From NCBI RefSeq assembly GCF_947507565.1, contig NC_089194.1, positions 1,178,001 to 1,242,000 of the forward strand: a DNA stretch of 64,000 nucleotides, given 5' to 3'. The stretch's first letter is position 1; the number at the start of each line of letters is the position of its first letter. Origin of the DNA: Oscarella lobularis. Taxonomy: Eukaryota > Porifera > Homoscleromorpha > Homosclerophorida > Oscarellidae. Shown piece by piece: positions 33,909-46,500 of the stretch. Both the position numbers and the translations under genes were made by a program. Below the pieces are notes generated by a model. That model had not been told where the DNA came from. It saw only the letters and a program-made list of their open reading frames with translations, and did no database searches.

Positions 33909-35267
33909 ATGCACTGCGGCGCTCGTATGCAGCGAGCAGTGACGACGCTCCGTTCGCTCACAGTCGCCGATCTGCCGGCGATACACGACATCTGTCGCGG
34001 CGTCTACGACGGCGTCGACTATCTGCCGGGCCGCATGCAAGCGTGGCTCGACGACGAGAGCGTGCACACGATCGGCCTGGAGCAAGGCGGAATGCTCGTA
34101 AGCACGGGAAAGAGGGAAAGGAGAGACGCGCGACGTTTAGGAGATCCTAGTGGATATACGGGGTGTCACACGGCGTTCCCGCGTAACTGTGTAGCTTCCC
34201 GGCAATACACAAGTACCTCTCATTATGAGTCATAGTTCAAATTTTCGAGTTTTAATAGCGTTTTTCGCGATTTTAACGCACGTTAATTAACGGGTACGCC
34301 CACTATCCTTCATTTTTGCAGCTTGGCGTGCACTCGGCTCATCTTCTGGAGAACGAGAGCACGGCCTTGCTCCAAGGCCTTCGCGTCCATCCGTCGCGTC
34401 GTCGCAACGGGATCGGCTCCGTTCTCGCCGCTGCAATCATGACGCACGTGCGACAATACGTGCCAACCGTCCAGCGCTTTTTGACCTGCTTCGAATCGAC
34501 GAACACGCATCAGGTCAAAATGCGAGCCGATTGGAATGAGCTCTTTTCTCCGGTAAGACGTATTCGAGCACGTGCTCAATTAGATTAAATTAAATTAATT
34601 AATTAAACTCTCACCGAGATCGTTATTCTATATGTATTTCACTATAGTCTCAAACATAAGGACGTTTGTTCTATTTGGATCGATCTCTCACTTTTATATT
34701 ATTTACCGTTCTCTGGTTTTCTTTTTCCAGGCGTATCTCTGCACTGAGCTCACAAACGACGTCCTATCCCGACCTCACATCCACGAACTTCTCAGCGCCG
34801 AACCAGCCAACGCGACTGCCGACTCCTCCTTGCGCTCAATTCTCATCGACGATCGGCCGGATTTTCTGCCTCATACCGGGATACGAGCAACGCAGCCCTT
34901 TCTATTGACTCCCCGTGGAGTCGAGAAGAGCGTGCAGCGCGGTGACACGTGGTTGGTTCGCGGCGATCCTCACGTGGTCTCCGTCAGTTCCGGGTCCTTC
35001 TATTCGATACCGAATAATTCCAGCGTAGGGTCCTACATGTGGTCGAGCGAAATCTATTCCGATTCGCCCAGAGAAATCGACTGGCACTTGATCCAGCAAT
35101 TGAAGCAGGGCTTTCGTCACGTGAACGGGGAACCGTTTGCTTTCGAGTGTCACTTGCCGAGAGAATTCGCTGCTCGTGCTCAAGAGAGCCTGCGGTCTTT
35201 GTGCAACGTAGATAGGCTCAAGAGAGAGGGCTTTAACATTATTATTAAGGAGAAAATGGTCGCCTAG
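33909..35267 (+). CDS. GNAT acetyltransferase, NAT16-like
   Basis: Three exons (33909 or 33927-34097, 34322-34552, 34731-35267) encode about 310 residues. The first reads TVADLPAIHDICRGVYDGVD, the substrate-side start typical of the NAT16/NAT8L group. The second has the acetyl-CoA loop LRVHPSRRRNGIGSVLAAAI, the GNAT motif A (V-x-P-x-x-R-R-x-G-I-G). The third is a C-terminal half found in NAT16 relatives (RATQPFLLTPRGVEKS, then a beta-rich end). In vertebrates NAT16 acetylates histidine in plasma; the substrate here is unknown. Two in-frame ATGs six codons apart leave the exact start open. Confidence 0.75.
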
Positions 35268-35547
35268 GAGATTACAGGTGTCTGGAAAACCCTTTTTTTG
35301 ATACAATTTGCTGAGCTATAGTCGTCACAAACGCAGCGCTTTAGTTATTCACAGACTGAGCATTTTTTATTAACAAAAGACGAATGATTTACGTGTCGAG
35401 TTTCCTTCGTCGGAATCCGCGTCGCAATGGCATGCAACAGCTGACGTTTTAGTTAGGCCATTTCACTGTATTCCTTAGAACTAAGCTCTCATTCGCACAA
35501 CGCAAACGCAACTCAAACTCTCAAACACGTCTCCTTTATTATTTTAA
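35268..35547. other. Convergent spacer between the NAT16-like and ZC3H14-like genes
   Basis: These 280 bp lie between two stop codons. Nothing but presumed 3' UTR is seen. Confidence 0.4.
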
Positions 35548-37067
35548 CTATTTTCCCGCGTCCACTGGCTTCGACTTCAGCTCAGGTGCAACCCACTTCA
35601 ACTTGTCCCGACTGGGAATGCCACCTTGCCCACTGTTGCTCGGCTTCTTAACGAACTTAAAACGATTTGAGTAGCCGGACGACCACGAGGACGGTGGCGG
35701 AGTAGCGCGAGGGGGATAGAACTGGGGCTGGTACGCGGGACGAGGCCAGGAGGGCTTCGGCGGCGGAAAGGAAGAATCTAATAATAAATGACTCTCCGTC
35801 TCGCGCAATAATAACGATGAACTTACAAAAAGACGGCGGAATTCGAGGAGAAGGAAAACGAGACACTAAAAAAAAGATAAGGCTCTATAAATATTTAATA
35901 TTTGGTTTGTTTTGTTTTACTCTGCGGATAGGGCCGAGTCGGTTTGCGCAGTATCACTGGCTGAATGTGCTCAGGAGCCCTGGGCTCGTTTGAATCCTCG
36001 TCATCGACTGTAGTCTCTAAAGAAGGCGCTCCCTTGAGAGTCACAATAAATTCTGGACTGTCCGTTGCAACGTCATCATCGTCATCGTCGTCATCGTCGT
36101 CATTACTAGAGAGTAATAGTCTTTTTTTCTGCGTGAGTGGACCCTCCCTTGTGCTAGCGTACCCTGGCTCTATCAAATACTTCTTTTTGGGGTTGGGACC
36201 GTGAGGCACGTAATCGGAGGACATTCGAAGCCAGCCAAGACGTTCGTGAACAGGACGACGAGATTTCACCTTACGGCCAACTAAACGCACACCAAAGGTA
36301 TTATACATACGTTAATTTAGTCAAATATATACACTACAAGCTCAACATATTATCAGCATCAGTTGTCAGCAAACAGCATGTATATGTAAGTATCATGTAT
36401 GTATGTATAGGTATTAAATTTTACCCAAATTCTTTTCCATTGCATTCCCTGTTGACGTTGACTTGGCTGCATCAGCGAGTGCACGTTTCAATAGACTTGC
36501 ATTCCTCTGCTGCGGTCCAGTAGGCTTGGGGCGGCTCAGCACTCTAACGCAACACCTGAAAGTGAAACCCCCTTTTTTATCCCTATAAATTTCTTGATAC
36601 TTTTCTTCGGGCATTCGGACAATACTGGATAGTGTCGTGGGCTTTCTGACGACTGGCACTGATTTTTCGCTTATAACCATGTCCGTAACGTCTACGTCAT
36701 CACCGGTCAGTTTTCGGAAGAGCCTTATGAGGAGAAACCGTTAGTGTTAGTTGGTTTCCTTTAGGTGGAGTGCGTTACCATTTAGTGAACAATGGCGTCT
36801 TTATTTTGAGAAATAGTTCCAATTCTGACGTCATTTCCTCTTGACTTCGTTCGTTCGCCACCATGGCCATAATGTAGTCTGTCAGTTCATCATCTACGCA
36901 GTTGGAAGGTGTTTTTGCAAGTTGGGGGGCTCTCTCTCCGTAAATTTTACCGATATACGCGTCCAGATCCTGTAACTTTCGCTTGATCGCCAACTATATT
37001 TAGAAATAGTCAATCACAAACGCCACAGGGCTTGCTAAACCTTTAGAGCGGCCCTGCCCTGATCCAT
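35548..37067 (-). CDS. ZC3H14/Nab2-like protein without CCCH zinc fingers
   Basis: The start at 37067 gives MDQGRAALK, and the next exon (about 36775-36993) LAIKRKLQDLDAYIGKIYGE, then DDELTDYIMAMVANERSQEE and LELFLKIKTPLFTKW: the PWI-like N-terminal domain of ZC3H14, which docks nuclear pore and export factors. Later exons keep other ZC3H14 landmarks: RNASLLKRALADAAKST (about 36480), a ten-aspartate run, SPEFIVTLKGAPS (about 36050), and a C-terminus KLKWVAPELKS where the human protein ends ALKWIRPQ. Between these there is no Cys/His-rich exon, although ZC3H14 carries five CCCH fingers just before that end. The last exon (35548 to about 35775) is proline/serine/tyrosine-rich. The family match is good but not certain. 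Confidence 0.6.
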
Positions 37068-37217
37068 TTTCACAAGCCTCTAGCGCACGCTGCCTGCATA
37101 AGTAGAAAGTATCTCGAGATATATTTTTTCGCGCCACATTGCACATTTAGGAAAATACTAGCAAACAAATCAACTGAATATTGCTCTGACATAATAGAAA
37201 AAATGCATGCACAACTT

Positions 37218-38632
37218 CTATTTTAGTAGAGGTTCGGATTCATCTTTGCTTGTCTCTTCGCCTTTCTTCTCGACTTTATGTCTTGGCTCTACTAGATGCT
37301 TGAAACTTAGAAGAAGCATGCCCAAAAAGAGCAATTGAAGACCAAGCATAACACCGAGCATAATATAGGGCATGTCGAGAAAAGCTCCCGCCCACAGGGG
37401 ACCCATGATAATACCTAAATTAATAAAAATCCGTCGCAATCCCTGACTAAATCCCTGAAAACGCACGTCGGTCAACTTGGAAAAAAGCGAAGCGTTGCCA
37501 ACAGTAAAAAACGGCAAGCCAAACACGACAATAACGCAACCGAGAATGAACATCGTCGCGTCGATTCTCGTGTGCACTCCGACGCGCATTGTGGGCAAGT
37601 AGACGAGTAGAAGGGTTATAGCCATCGATTCACATATCATTCCGACGATGATGAGCCAACGATCGCTGATATGACGGCTCAGATAGCGAACGAGTATGAA
37701 TATGACGACGCCAAAGACGGCAGCGCCGCTGTAGAATATGCTATTATCTAGTTCGTTCCATTTGAAGTATTTTATTGATATGGGAACGACGAGTGATTCC
37801 ATGGAGCATTGGTTGAAGAGGAGCATGAATTGGATGGCAAGGAGAACGACGATTTCTTCGCGTAGGTATTCTTTAAAGAATTCGAGTTTTTTGGCGGGCT
37901 TTTGAGAGGCTGTGTCTCCCGACGAATCGTCATCTTGTATACTAAATCAGAAATAATATGTATTAGCTAAGTCTTACATATTTATCATCATTATTATGAT
38001 TAAATTCTTTACCTGAGCAGAGAATTCCTGTCGTGTATATTAGGCAAATCGAAATACGTGAAAACCATAAAAATTTCAATGACAACCCACAATGCGCTCA
38101 TAAACAGCCCGCTCGACGTGAACTTATCGACGAGAAATGGCCCCAAATGGAAATCGAATTCTCGCAGAAATACGTTCAGCGCAGGACCGAGCATGAGACC
38201 GAGATTTCTCATGCCAAGAGCGACGCTAAAGACGGCAGTTCGCTCTTTCTCCGTGCTCGTCCAAGCGAGCTGAGCCATAATAGAAGCTCCGGCTCCATTT
38301 CCAATTCCGGCGACGAGTCGTCCACCGACAACCATGTACTTCGACGATCCAATCATATACATGAAATTTCCGCCTATTTCGAATAAATTTCCTATGAGGA
38401 CGGCTGCTTTCGTCTTGCGAATCGTATCCGTCGCGAATCCGAAAATGAGACCGGAAAAGAGGCCGCTGACGCAGAAGGCGGCGAATGTGAGACCGTAGAA
38501 CGATTTGTCGCCGCCGAGTTTTTCGATGTAGGGCCAGAGAGTCGGAATGATGACGGCATACTCGACGCCTTGCATCAGAAAGAAGGTACTGATGGATACG
38601 TAAGTCAGCGTCTTCTTCAACTTCAAGTTCAT
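37218..38632 (-). CDS. Major facilitator superfamily transporter, MFSD8/CLN7-like
   Basis: Twelve-helix MFS protein in at least two large exons. The first half (about 38010-38632) reads MNLKLKKTLTYVSISTFFLM, YAVIIPTLWPYIEKLGG, GLIFGFATDTIRKTKA (MFS motif A position) and VVGGRLVAGIGNGAGASIMA. The second half (37218 to about 37940) has the last six helices. It ends DESEPLLK: an acidic dileucine (EPLL) that fits lysosomal sorting, as MFSD8 has near its start. MFSD8 is a lysosomal membrane protein, defective in CLN7 disease, reported to pass chloride. The start is uncertain: ATG 38632 would leave a very short N-terminus, and the frame continues upstream to a possible splice acceptor. 150 bp separate the stop from the ZC3H14-like start. 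Confidence 0.75.
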
Positions 38633-39446
38633 GTCCAAATCGCTCTCTGTCAAGTCTTACTCACCTCTGACCTTCCCCTGAACACAGCTCGCGCTAAATA
38701 AATGGTGCATGATATCATCCTGATCCCACTACTCCTCTGCTGAGGGTCATGGCGAAGACATAGCGTCTCGTCCACTGCGTCAACGTGAGGTAAACTCAGG
38801 GTCTCAGACTCAGATAGAAGGGAATTATTGGGGGGCCCCGGGAGTCCTCTCCGGGCCACGGTCACCGACCCGCGATGCCCGCTCTGTGCCTCTCCCTCAG
38901 GCTGTACGACTGAGTAGCTCACTATCGGAGACTCGAATTCGACTGGAAAAGCCCTAGTCATAGTTGCGCGATAGACTAGATCGAGGAGAATTATAACTGA
39001 GAAGGCCATGCACCGGCCCGTCTGCTACCGACATCGACCCCTCAACTGCCGCTTTCCTAGCGATTCGGTACGTTCAATAGCACTACGTATCGTGCCCTAA
39101 GCGTCATATCTATGCTACTGTTTAGCGGTTTCACGTTTCGACGAAACATTTGCAGACGCCATCGAAACGTGAAACCGCTAAACAGTAGCATAGATATCAC
39201 GCTTAAGGCACGATACGTAGTGCTATTGAACGTACCGAATCGCTAGGAAAGCGGCGCTTAGCCACGTCGGGACCTGGCTTGTTTTAGCAGACGAGGTGTC
39301 CCGGACTTTACCGTCGACGTCTGCGCATGTCTAAAGAAGCCCCTCCTCTCTAGCAATCGGAGTGAGTAGCTGTCCGTCTCATCGTTTGCTGCGTGACACA
39401 TTCGCTCTATTTCACCTTGTTTTTGCGACCGCTGCACACTCTCTCG
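38633..39446. other. Divergent region upstream of the MFSD8-like and CHRD genes
   Basis: This may hold a first exon of the MFSD8-like gene. An open frame at 38650-39009 minus has an ATG at 39009 but no domain, and its junction to the next exon would need an intron of only about 25 nt. It also contains the 206-bp palindrome described separately. Confidence 0.35.
39049..39254. mobile_element. 206-bp near-perfect palindrome (foldback element)
   Basis: The left arm (39049-39138: CCGCTTTCCTAGCGATTCGG and on) and right arm (about 39164-39254) are inverted copies of about 90 bp with a few mismatches, around an unpaired centre of about 20 bp. It lies between two divergent genes and has no coding capacity. 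This is the structure of a foldback MITE. Confidence 0.8.
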
Positions 39447-42400
39447 ATGCGCATTTCGATATCCGTGTCCGTTTTGGCAATACTGGCAGCCATCGTGCAC
39501 CAAAGCGACGGCCACGCCCGCTTCGTTTGCCCACCTCCACAATCTGCCAACTCAGGAAGAGAAGAGGTTGCACGCTGCAGAAGAGTTTCCTAACCAAACG
39601 TCATTTGAAATGCATTTCATAGCCAACCTGCCGACCATTCAGTCGTCAGCGCTACACGGACATGACGCCCGGCCCACAGACGATACAAATCGAGGAAACG
39701 GTCTTCCACGAAGGTCGATTAGTCATGTGAACGTAGTCTGTTACTTAGTCTCTTTGCCACAGGATCTGCGATGAGAATCGAGCTTATTAAAGACGCAGGA
39801 AAGCCGTGCCTTCTTCTGGATCACATCCCCCACAATCCTTCAAGCGATCCCACAGATTGCTCGGTCTCTTAACGTCGCGTTAATTAATTTTTCGTTTTTT
39901 GGAGTGCATGCGTTTTACAGGTCGACACCTATCCGATTGGGCGCTGCCAAAAGTCTACCTACTACGTCACGGTCAATATACCGAACGTGGACTGCGACAA
40001 CTGTCAGCTACGTCTCACCTACGTCAATATGGATAAAGCGACGAGTACGAGTACGTTGCCTAATCCCTTTAGACAATAGACTATCAGTATTTGTTTTTAG
40101 AAACGGGAATTTGTAGTACAAAACCCAGCAACTGCACTACTTATTATTCCTGTTCTGACGTCAAAATTCGGGGTACTGATCCCAGCCTGGATAACGTTTG
40201 TCCGCAAGATTTGTTATCGTGGCCGTATCATTCCAAATTTTCATTCTCGGTAAGTCAATGCGGGATAAAAATCTTTCATGTGACGTCGATTTTTTAAAAA
40301 ACTTTAGTCAACGCTAAGTCCGTTTATGAAAGACTCAGATGCAGACGACTCGGGTCCGACTCCGACTCCAGGATACTTTACTACCATGCCTCCCACGTTA
40401 GCCTCTGGGTCAGCAACGTTGACTTTGGAGGGAAAAAACGTCGCCTATACAATCCAGTACCAAGGACTCCAAGGGTAAAAACTAAATCGAGTTCTTTGCG
40501 TTGATTCTATGTTCTTGATTAGGAATTTTACTATGGCTCACATTCACGGTCCCGCTAATCCGGGCGAGGATGCGGACGTCGTGGAAGACCTCACTCCCAA
40601 TTTTAAGCCCGTCGGAGATACGGGCTCAGCTGTTGGTCAGTGGGCCAACTTGGATGAAACAAAAATGCAAAATTTGAAAGTTAGAGATATGTTGCACTAA
40701 TTGCTCGGTCAATTTACATTTTTGCGTGCAGAATGGCCTGTACTACATCAATATCCATTCCTCGTTGTATCCTGACGGCGAGATACGCGGCCAAATATAC
40801 CTCACCAAATCTGTAGAAGAAAAATATAGACTTCGAGTAAATATATCTTATTGCCATTTAAGGAATACGCACCCGATCGCTATATAATCGAGTCCGGTCA
40901 ATACAACGACGACGGTTGGCTCTCCGGAGACGAATTCTTGTCGCCGACGTCCAAATCGTCGCGCTTTCTTGTTGGATTTGGTTCGTGTGCTAAAGAAAGA
41001 ACGCGCTACTTTGGAGTGAGTAGAACTATATACCTAGGTCATTTAATCGTTGATCGTTATTTTAGACGGGTTTGAGTTCGCCGTCTCTTGAGTCGACCAT
41101 GGGTACGGCTGCTATTCAAACTACGAGCAACAGAGCGTGGTTTGGCATGGACATTGCGGGAATTCCAGGCGAGCTACAGTCCGTAATCATCGATTCGTCT
41201 GCGGCTTTCGGTAGAACAGAAAGCGCTATGGAAAAAAAAGTGGCGTAATGTTTTTTATAGCTGCCGAAACTAAGGAACTTATTGACTTCAAAAAGACTCC
41301 CGGTCACGTCATGGGCGTCTTTGAACTGACGCAGAATCAGTGGACGGCTCTCACGAAGGGCGGCCTCCGAATAACGGTCTCGTTCACCGACTCTTCGGTC
41401 CAACTTCAGGGCACATTCGAAGAAGCGATGATAGTAGGTCAAGAAATCGAGTAAGGCGTCGTTTTTAGTCATTGTGCGTAGGCTATGCTAGCGAATGAAT
41501 TTGAAACGCCTCCGTCACCGAAGGCTCCGAACAGCGTCGGCACGGCGTCGCTTGTCTTCACTCGCAATGGTTATCTCAATGTCAATATCACGGTAGATAT
41601 CCGTATCAGGCTAGCTAGGCTCGTTCGTGTGCAAGATTTTCTTTTTGTAAGATCACCGGGGTTAATAGTGAAGTGACAAAGGCTCACATACACGGACCGG
41701 GACGTCAAATGCAGACGGGGCCCCTGCTCTTTGATCTGTCGTCTCATATTATGAAAATTGGCGATTCTGACGCTCACGTTTCGGCGTCTGTGCATTTTGA
41801 CGTAATGAATCAATCGTTTTTTAGAAAGCGTACGTATTTAAGAGATTTTTTTGCAGAGTCAATCGTCCATGAGCATGCGTTACCTGTGGGAAAATCGTCT
41901 CTACATAAATATTCACACCGTCTTGGCGCCAACAGGAGAACTGAGAAATCAAGTAAATCAACCCAAGCGACGTCGTAGCGCATTCAAAAACCCCTTTTCT
42001 AGATTTCAAAACCGGGTAAATGGCACTGCGAAGGATCCGCAATAAACATCAACCAATGTAAGAACAACTGAGAAACTTCTTGGGAACCCGTCCTTTTATT
42101 CTCACCCCCAAGGTTTTGCTTCAAATTTGACGGTGAATCAATCGCAGGCCACTCATCCGGTCAAGATTTCCGGCGGCGGTATCCCCACGCCAAGCGGCGT
42201 TGCGGGAACGTACATCGATCGTCTCGGCGACCTGCACTACAGTCTCGCTCTGAGCGACATATCGAAAGCCTCTATAACGGGCGCTCACATTCACGGGCCG
42301 GCGCCGTACGGCGCGACGGGCGGCGCTCTGCACGTAATCAATCACGACGACTTCACGCCGAAGGCCGGGGAACGCGATCACGTTATCGAATTGAATGTAA

Positions 42401-43313
42401 GTGTTCTTTTTTTGAATTTGTTTTATAATATAATTAAAAAAATTCTAGGGCGTGTGGTACGATCTGACTGACGTTCAGAAGAGTTTCGCTAAGAACGGCG
42501 AACTCTATTTCAACATTCACACCGAAGACAATCCCGATGGAGTGCTTCGTGCCCAACTTCCTAAGCTGGAACGATCGCGTTGCGGTTTACCAAACAAAGT
42601 AATACATAGATAATAGAGACGTTGATAAGAGAATCTCTTTTTTATATAAGGATGTGACGGTGAAAAGTTCTGATGATACCGTGGGCTTTATCGCCGGACA
42701 CCCGTATGCCAATCTTCGTCTCCTTCAAAACGACATTTTGCACATCTCTTTCGCTCCAGATCACAAGCTCTATCTTCTAGAGAACAAGGCAAACCGATTA
42801 ATCGATTGTCCACATTGAAAACATTTGTTTTTGCTTTTGCAGAATCGTTTTGACGGATGCGCCTATCTGAATTCTCAAGAAGTCGTAGGCACAACTCCGA
42901 CTCCAGCTCTTCCAGGTGGTCCTACTCCTCCTCTAGATGGTCCTACTCCTCCTCTGAACGACGGTCCTAACTTACCTAAGCCTCCAGCAATGACGTCAAT
43001 TATGTACAAGCTCACTGAACCCGGCACTCTATACTTTGCCGGTCCCGAAGATCATTGCAATCAAAATCCTCCCATGAAATTTTCCGTGACGGTTAAACCT
43101 CAGCTGTCCGATGCCGATCGTCTCGACGACTCCGTGTGCCAACAGTCGGATTTTGCGTCGTCGGTCGTCGAATCGACGAAAACGGGCTCAACTGGGGCTA
43201 AAACCGTTGCAGCTGTATTTATCGGCATTTCCGTTGGCGTTGTAATCGTTGTCATTGTTTTGGTATTGAATCATCGAAGGTCCAAGTCGGGTGGAATGGA
43301 CGTCAAGGCCTAA
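39447..43313 (+). CDS. Type I membrane protein: mature N-terminal His domain, CHRD domains, cupredoxin-like domain
   Basis: The signal peptide MRISISVSVLAILAAIVHQS ends DG, and the predicted mature protein begins HARFVCPPPQSANSG, so its first residue would be histidine. Exons to about 40250 (IEETVFHEG, LLLDHIPHNPSSDP, VNIPNVDCDNCQLRLTYVNM, NCTTYYSCSDVKI) resemble LPMO- or Bim1-like beta-sandwich proteins that hold copper with that His. Three CHRD-type segments follow: 40370-40810 (MAHIHGPANPGE, YYINIHSSLYPDGEIRGQIY), 41490-42040 (KAHIHGPG, LYINIHTVLAPTGELRNQ) and 42130-42560 (GAHIHGPAPYG, LYFNIHTEDNPDGVLRAQL). Then a cupredoxin-like domain (42655-43100: AGHPYANLRLLQNDILHISF, LYFAGPEDHCNQNPPMKF), a transmembrane helix (AAVFIGISVGVVIVVIVLVL) and a short tail. 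The usual copper-ligand Cys of LYF-x-C is missing. Function unknown; adhesion or metal handling is inferred. Several exon joins remain open. Confidence 0.7.
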
Positions 43314-43537
43314 AAGGATTTTTTATGTTTCGTGTCTGACTCTGCTGTAGTGAATGCGTATCACAATGGTGTCATGCAGGTCGTGGTACATATGAAGAAA
43401 TAAATGTTTGGTCACGTGGTCAAGGCGTTATAACGCGTGCCTGAGAGTTAAACGTTTTCGCTGTTCCCGCTCGTTTTCCGCGATTCTGTTCATATCGACG
43501 CATCTATTCGTCATCGAGAAACGAATCGAAACGCTCT
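43314..43537. other. Short spacer before the RING-CH gene
   Basis: These 224 bp carry the 3' UTR of the CHRD gene and the promoter of the next gene in the same direction. Nothing else is seen. Confidence 0.35.
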
Positions 43538-46500
43538 ATGAACCTTCGCGACGTCCTCGACGCGGTCGACGCGAATTCGACGCGAAACGACACCGATCTC
43601 TGCCGTCAGGCGTGCGAATCGTCGCGCGGACTGTGCGTCGGCGGCTATTGCACGTGCTACGTACGTCGAACGACGCCGTTTCGAGTGGAAGCGTCATCTT
43701 AAAGATGGGCGTGGTCATCCTGCATTTTTCCTTTACTTTCAGGTTCAATATCGAGGTGGCTCGTGCGAATTTCCCAACCTTCCCTATCTGGTATCGTTTG
43801 GCGTTTTCTTTTGCCTTCTTTCGTTCGTTTCGTTCGTTCAACTGGTGAGACAGCTGCTTGTTCCTGTTCGTTCTGATGAAATAATTTATTTATAGGTCTT
43901 GGCCATCTATTGCGATTACAAGAAGGCGGAGAAGAACAAATTGGGCGCCGCGTTTCGACGAACGACGGGAAAGATTCTTCATCTATTCACGGCTCTATCG
44001 ACTCTTTCACGGGGTCTCTACTTCTCACTCAAGGTACTAAGAAGGGCATATGCGTGCCCACGACCATAGCAGAGAGCTAAGGAAAGTAGTTACACACCGT
44101 GACACGTAGATAGATAGATGGGCTAAATAAATGACTGTAGACAGGTTCCTGCATTATCAGGATTTAGCCAAGGAAAGTAGTATTAGAAGACAAGAGACTA
44201 TTGTCTCTATGCATTTTGATCGCTGTATCTGTATACGAGACTTAGAGCTATTAGAAGATGAGAGACTATGCCTGTCATTTTGATCACTATAAGAGACTTA
44301 GAACTATTATTAGAAGATGAGACTATCGTCTCTACGCCTGTCGTCTTTTATTGTGAACAACCACTAATCATTGACTTGCATATATAACACGTTTGCACAA
44401 GTCAAGAACTGAAATACGTAGGTTTAATTTTAACTAATAGAACGAAGAGTACCACGCTCGGTCATTCTTACTATCCTTTTGTTTAGGACCACGTTTCAAG
44501 TATATGGTCATTGAATATCCAGTCGATTTATTATCCGTTTCTGCTATGCAGCATGGCTCTGCTGGTCTGCTTTTGGGCTGAGGTAAAAATTGAATGTACG
44601 CTCTACCCATCTCATTGTCTTCTCTCAGATATACATCAAAGGGACTCAGTCCCAATTTCTCCGCTATTCCTCTATCTACTATAATATTTTCTGCCTGGGT
44701 GTGTGCGGCTTACTTGGCCTTGAATGGCTTATAAATATTCTTACAGACGAGCAGGTAGGCCAGGAAGAAGCGAGAAGAGATTTTCACCGATAATTTCTCC
44801 TAGAATGTCAGCTGGATTTTTGATAGTCTCTGGGCTGGACTGATTCTTGTTGTCCTCATCTTCTTTCTTGTATTTGGATCTCTTATGTTTATCAAGGTCT
44901 AATAATGAAAGTCGTCTCTGTCTCTTTTTCCATCCGTTTTCTTCTCTTGCAGGTGAAAGGAGCTTTTGTGCCTCTCATGGCTCAGATCAACAATCAGCAG
45001 CTCTGCATGTCGACACTGGGAATAGTGATACAGGCAACGTTTCAGGTGAGAGTGTGTATTAAGAAAAAGCCACATAAAAGATAAGGTCAAAGGACATCCC
45101 GGGCTAAGAGGGCCACCCTTACATTACTGATTCGCGTAACGACAACATCGGATTTCATGCGTAGTAAAGCCATTAGAGCCGCGATCTCGTACTAGCGGTG
45201 AACTAGGTGTAAGAAGAGCGACATTTTGTGCGTGGGAGACCAAGAATGGCGATATTTTGTTTTTTTCACGTCGTTTCTTTTGCTAGTTGAAGTGCAAATG
45301 CATTTCTAAAGCGTTTCGATCGCGTCGATTCGACGGATCGTTCAGTTTAGGCGAGAAAACCGCAACGCGATCGGAAAATCGCACTATTTTGGTGCTTTCG
45401 ACGCGATTGGGCCGTTTCTCTTTCTAGTCTAGTAGATTGTTGGGTAATAAAACTTTTTTGATTGATGGGATCGACCAATCTTTAGTTTTGGCCGAGAAAA
45501 TCGCGAAAAAAAACCAGCCACCATCCTCCCCGCCGCCGCCCCCGCCCACCACACCCATCTTAGCATATTTCACTGGGCACCGGCGCTGCGCGCCGGCGCC
45601 AAGTGAAATATGCTAAGATCCTAACTACTAATATAGAACTACGTACGTTCGTGAACTTCGAACGCGCAGTTCGTAGAAAATCGAGGCTTTTGTTCGAAAT
45701 TTCGAGATTTTTCGAAACTAGACGCGCCAGCATCGATCTTCGTAGGATTCGAAGAACTAGGCGTGTCTAGAAAAGCCATTAGAGCCGCGATCTCGTACTA
45801 GCGGTGAACTAGGTGTAAGAAGAACGACATTTTGTGCGTGGGAGACCAAGAATGGCGATATTTTGGTCTTTTTTGCGCGATTCCGTAGTTTCTTTTGCTA
45901 GTTGAAGTGCAAATGCATTTCTAAAGCGTTTCGATCGCGTCGATTCGACGGATCGTTCAGTTTAGGCGAGAAAACCGCAACGCGATCGGAAAATCGCACT
46001 ATTTTGGTGCTTTCGACGCGATTGGGCCGTTTCTCTTTCTAGTCTAGTAGATTGTTGGGTAATAAAACTTTTTTGATTGATGGGATCGACCAATCTTTAG
46101 TTTTGGCCGAGAAAATCGCGAAAAAAAACCAGCCACCATCCTCCCCGCCGCCGCCCCCGCCCACCACACCCATCTTAGCATATTTCACTGGGCACCGGCG
46201 CTGCGCGCCGGCGCCAAGTGAAATATGCTAAGATCCTAACTACTAATATAGAACTACGTACGTTCGTGAACTTCGAACGCGCAGTTCGTAGAAAATCGAT
46301 GCTTTTGTTCGAAATTTCGAGATTTTTCGAAGCTAGACGCGCCAGCATCGATCTTCGTAGGATTCGAAGGACTAAGCGTGTCTAGAAAAGCCATTAGAGC
46401 CGCGATCTCGTACTAGAGGTGAACTAGGTGTAAGAAGAACGACATTTTGTGCGTGGGAGACCAAGAATGGCGATATTTTGTTTTTTTTTCACGCGATTCA

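Noticed and set aside
35965-36204. Serine-rich plus-strand frame
   Set aside because: It is the complement of the aspartate run in the ZC3H14-like gene.
38650-39009. 119-codon frame as a separate gene or as exon 1 of the MFSD8-like gene
   Set aside because: No domain, odd composition, and joining it to the next exon would need an intron of about 25 nt. Left open only as a possible first exon region.
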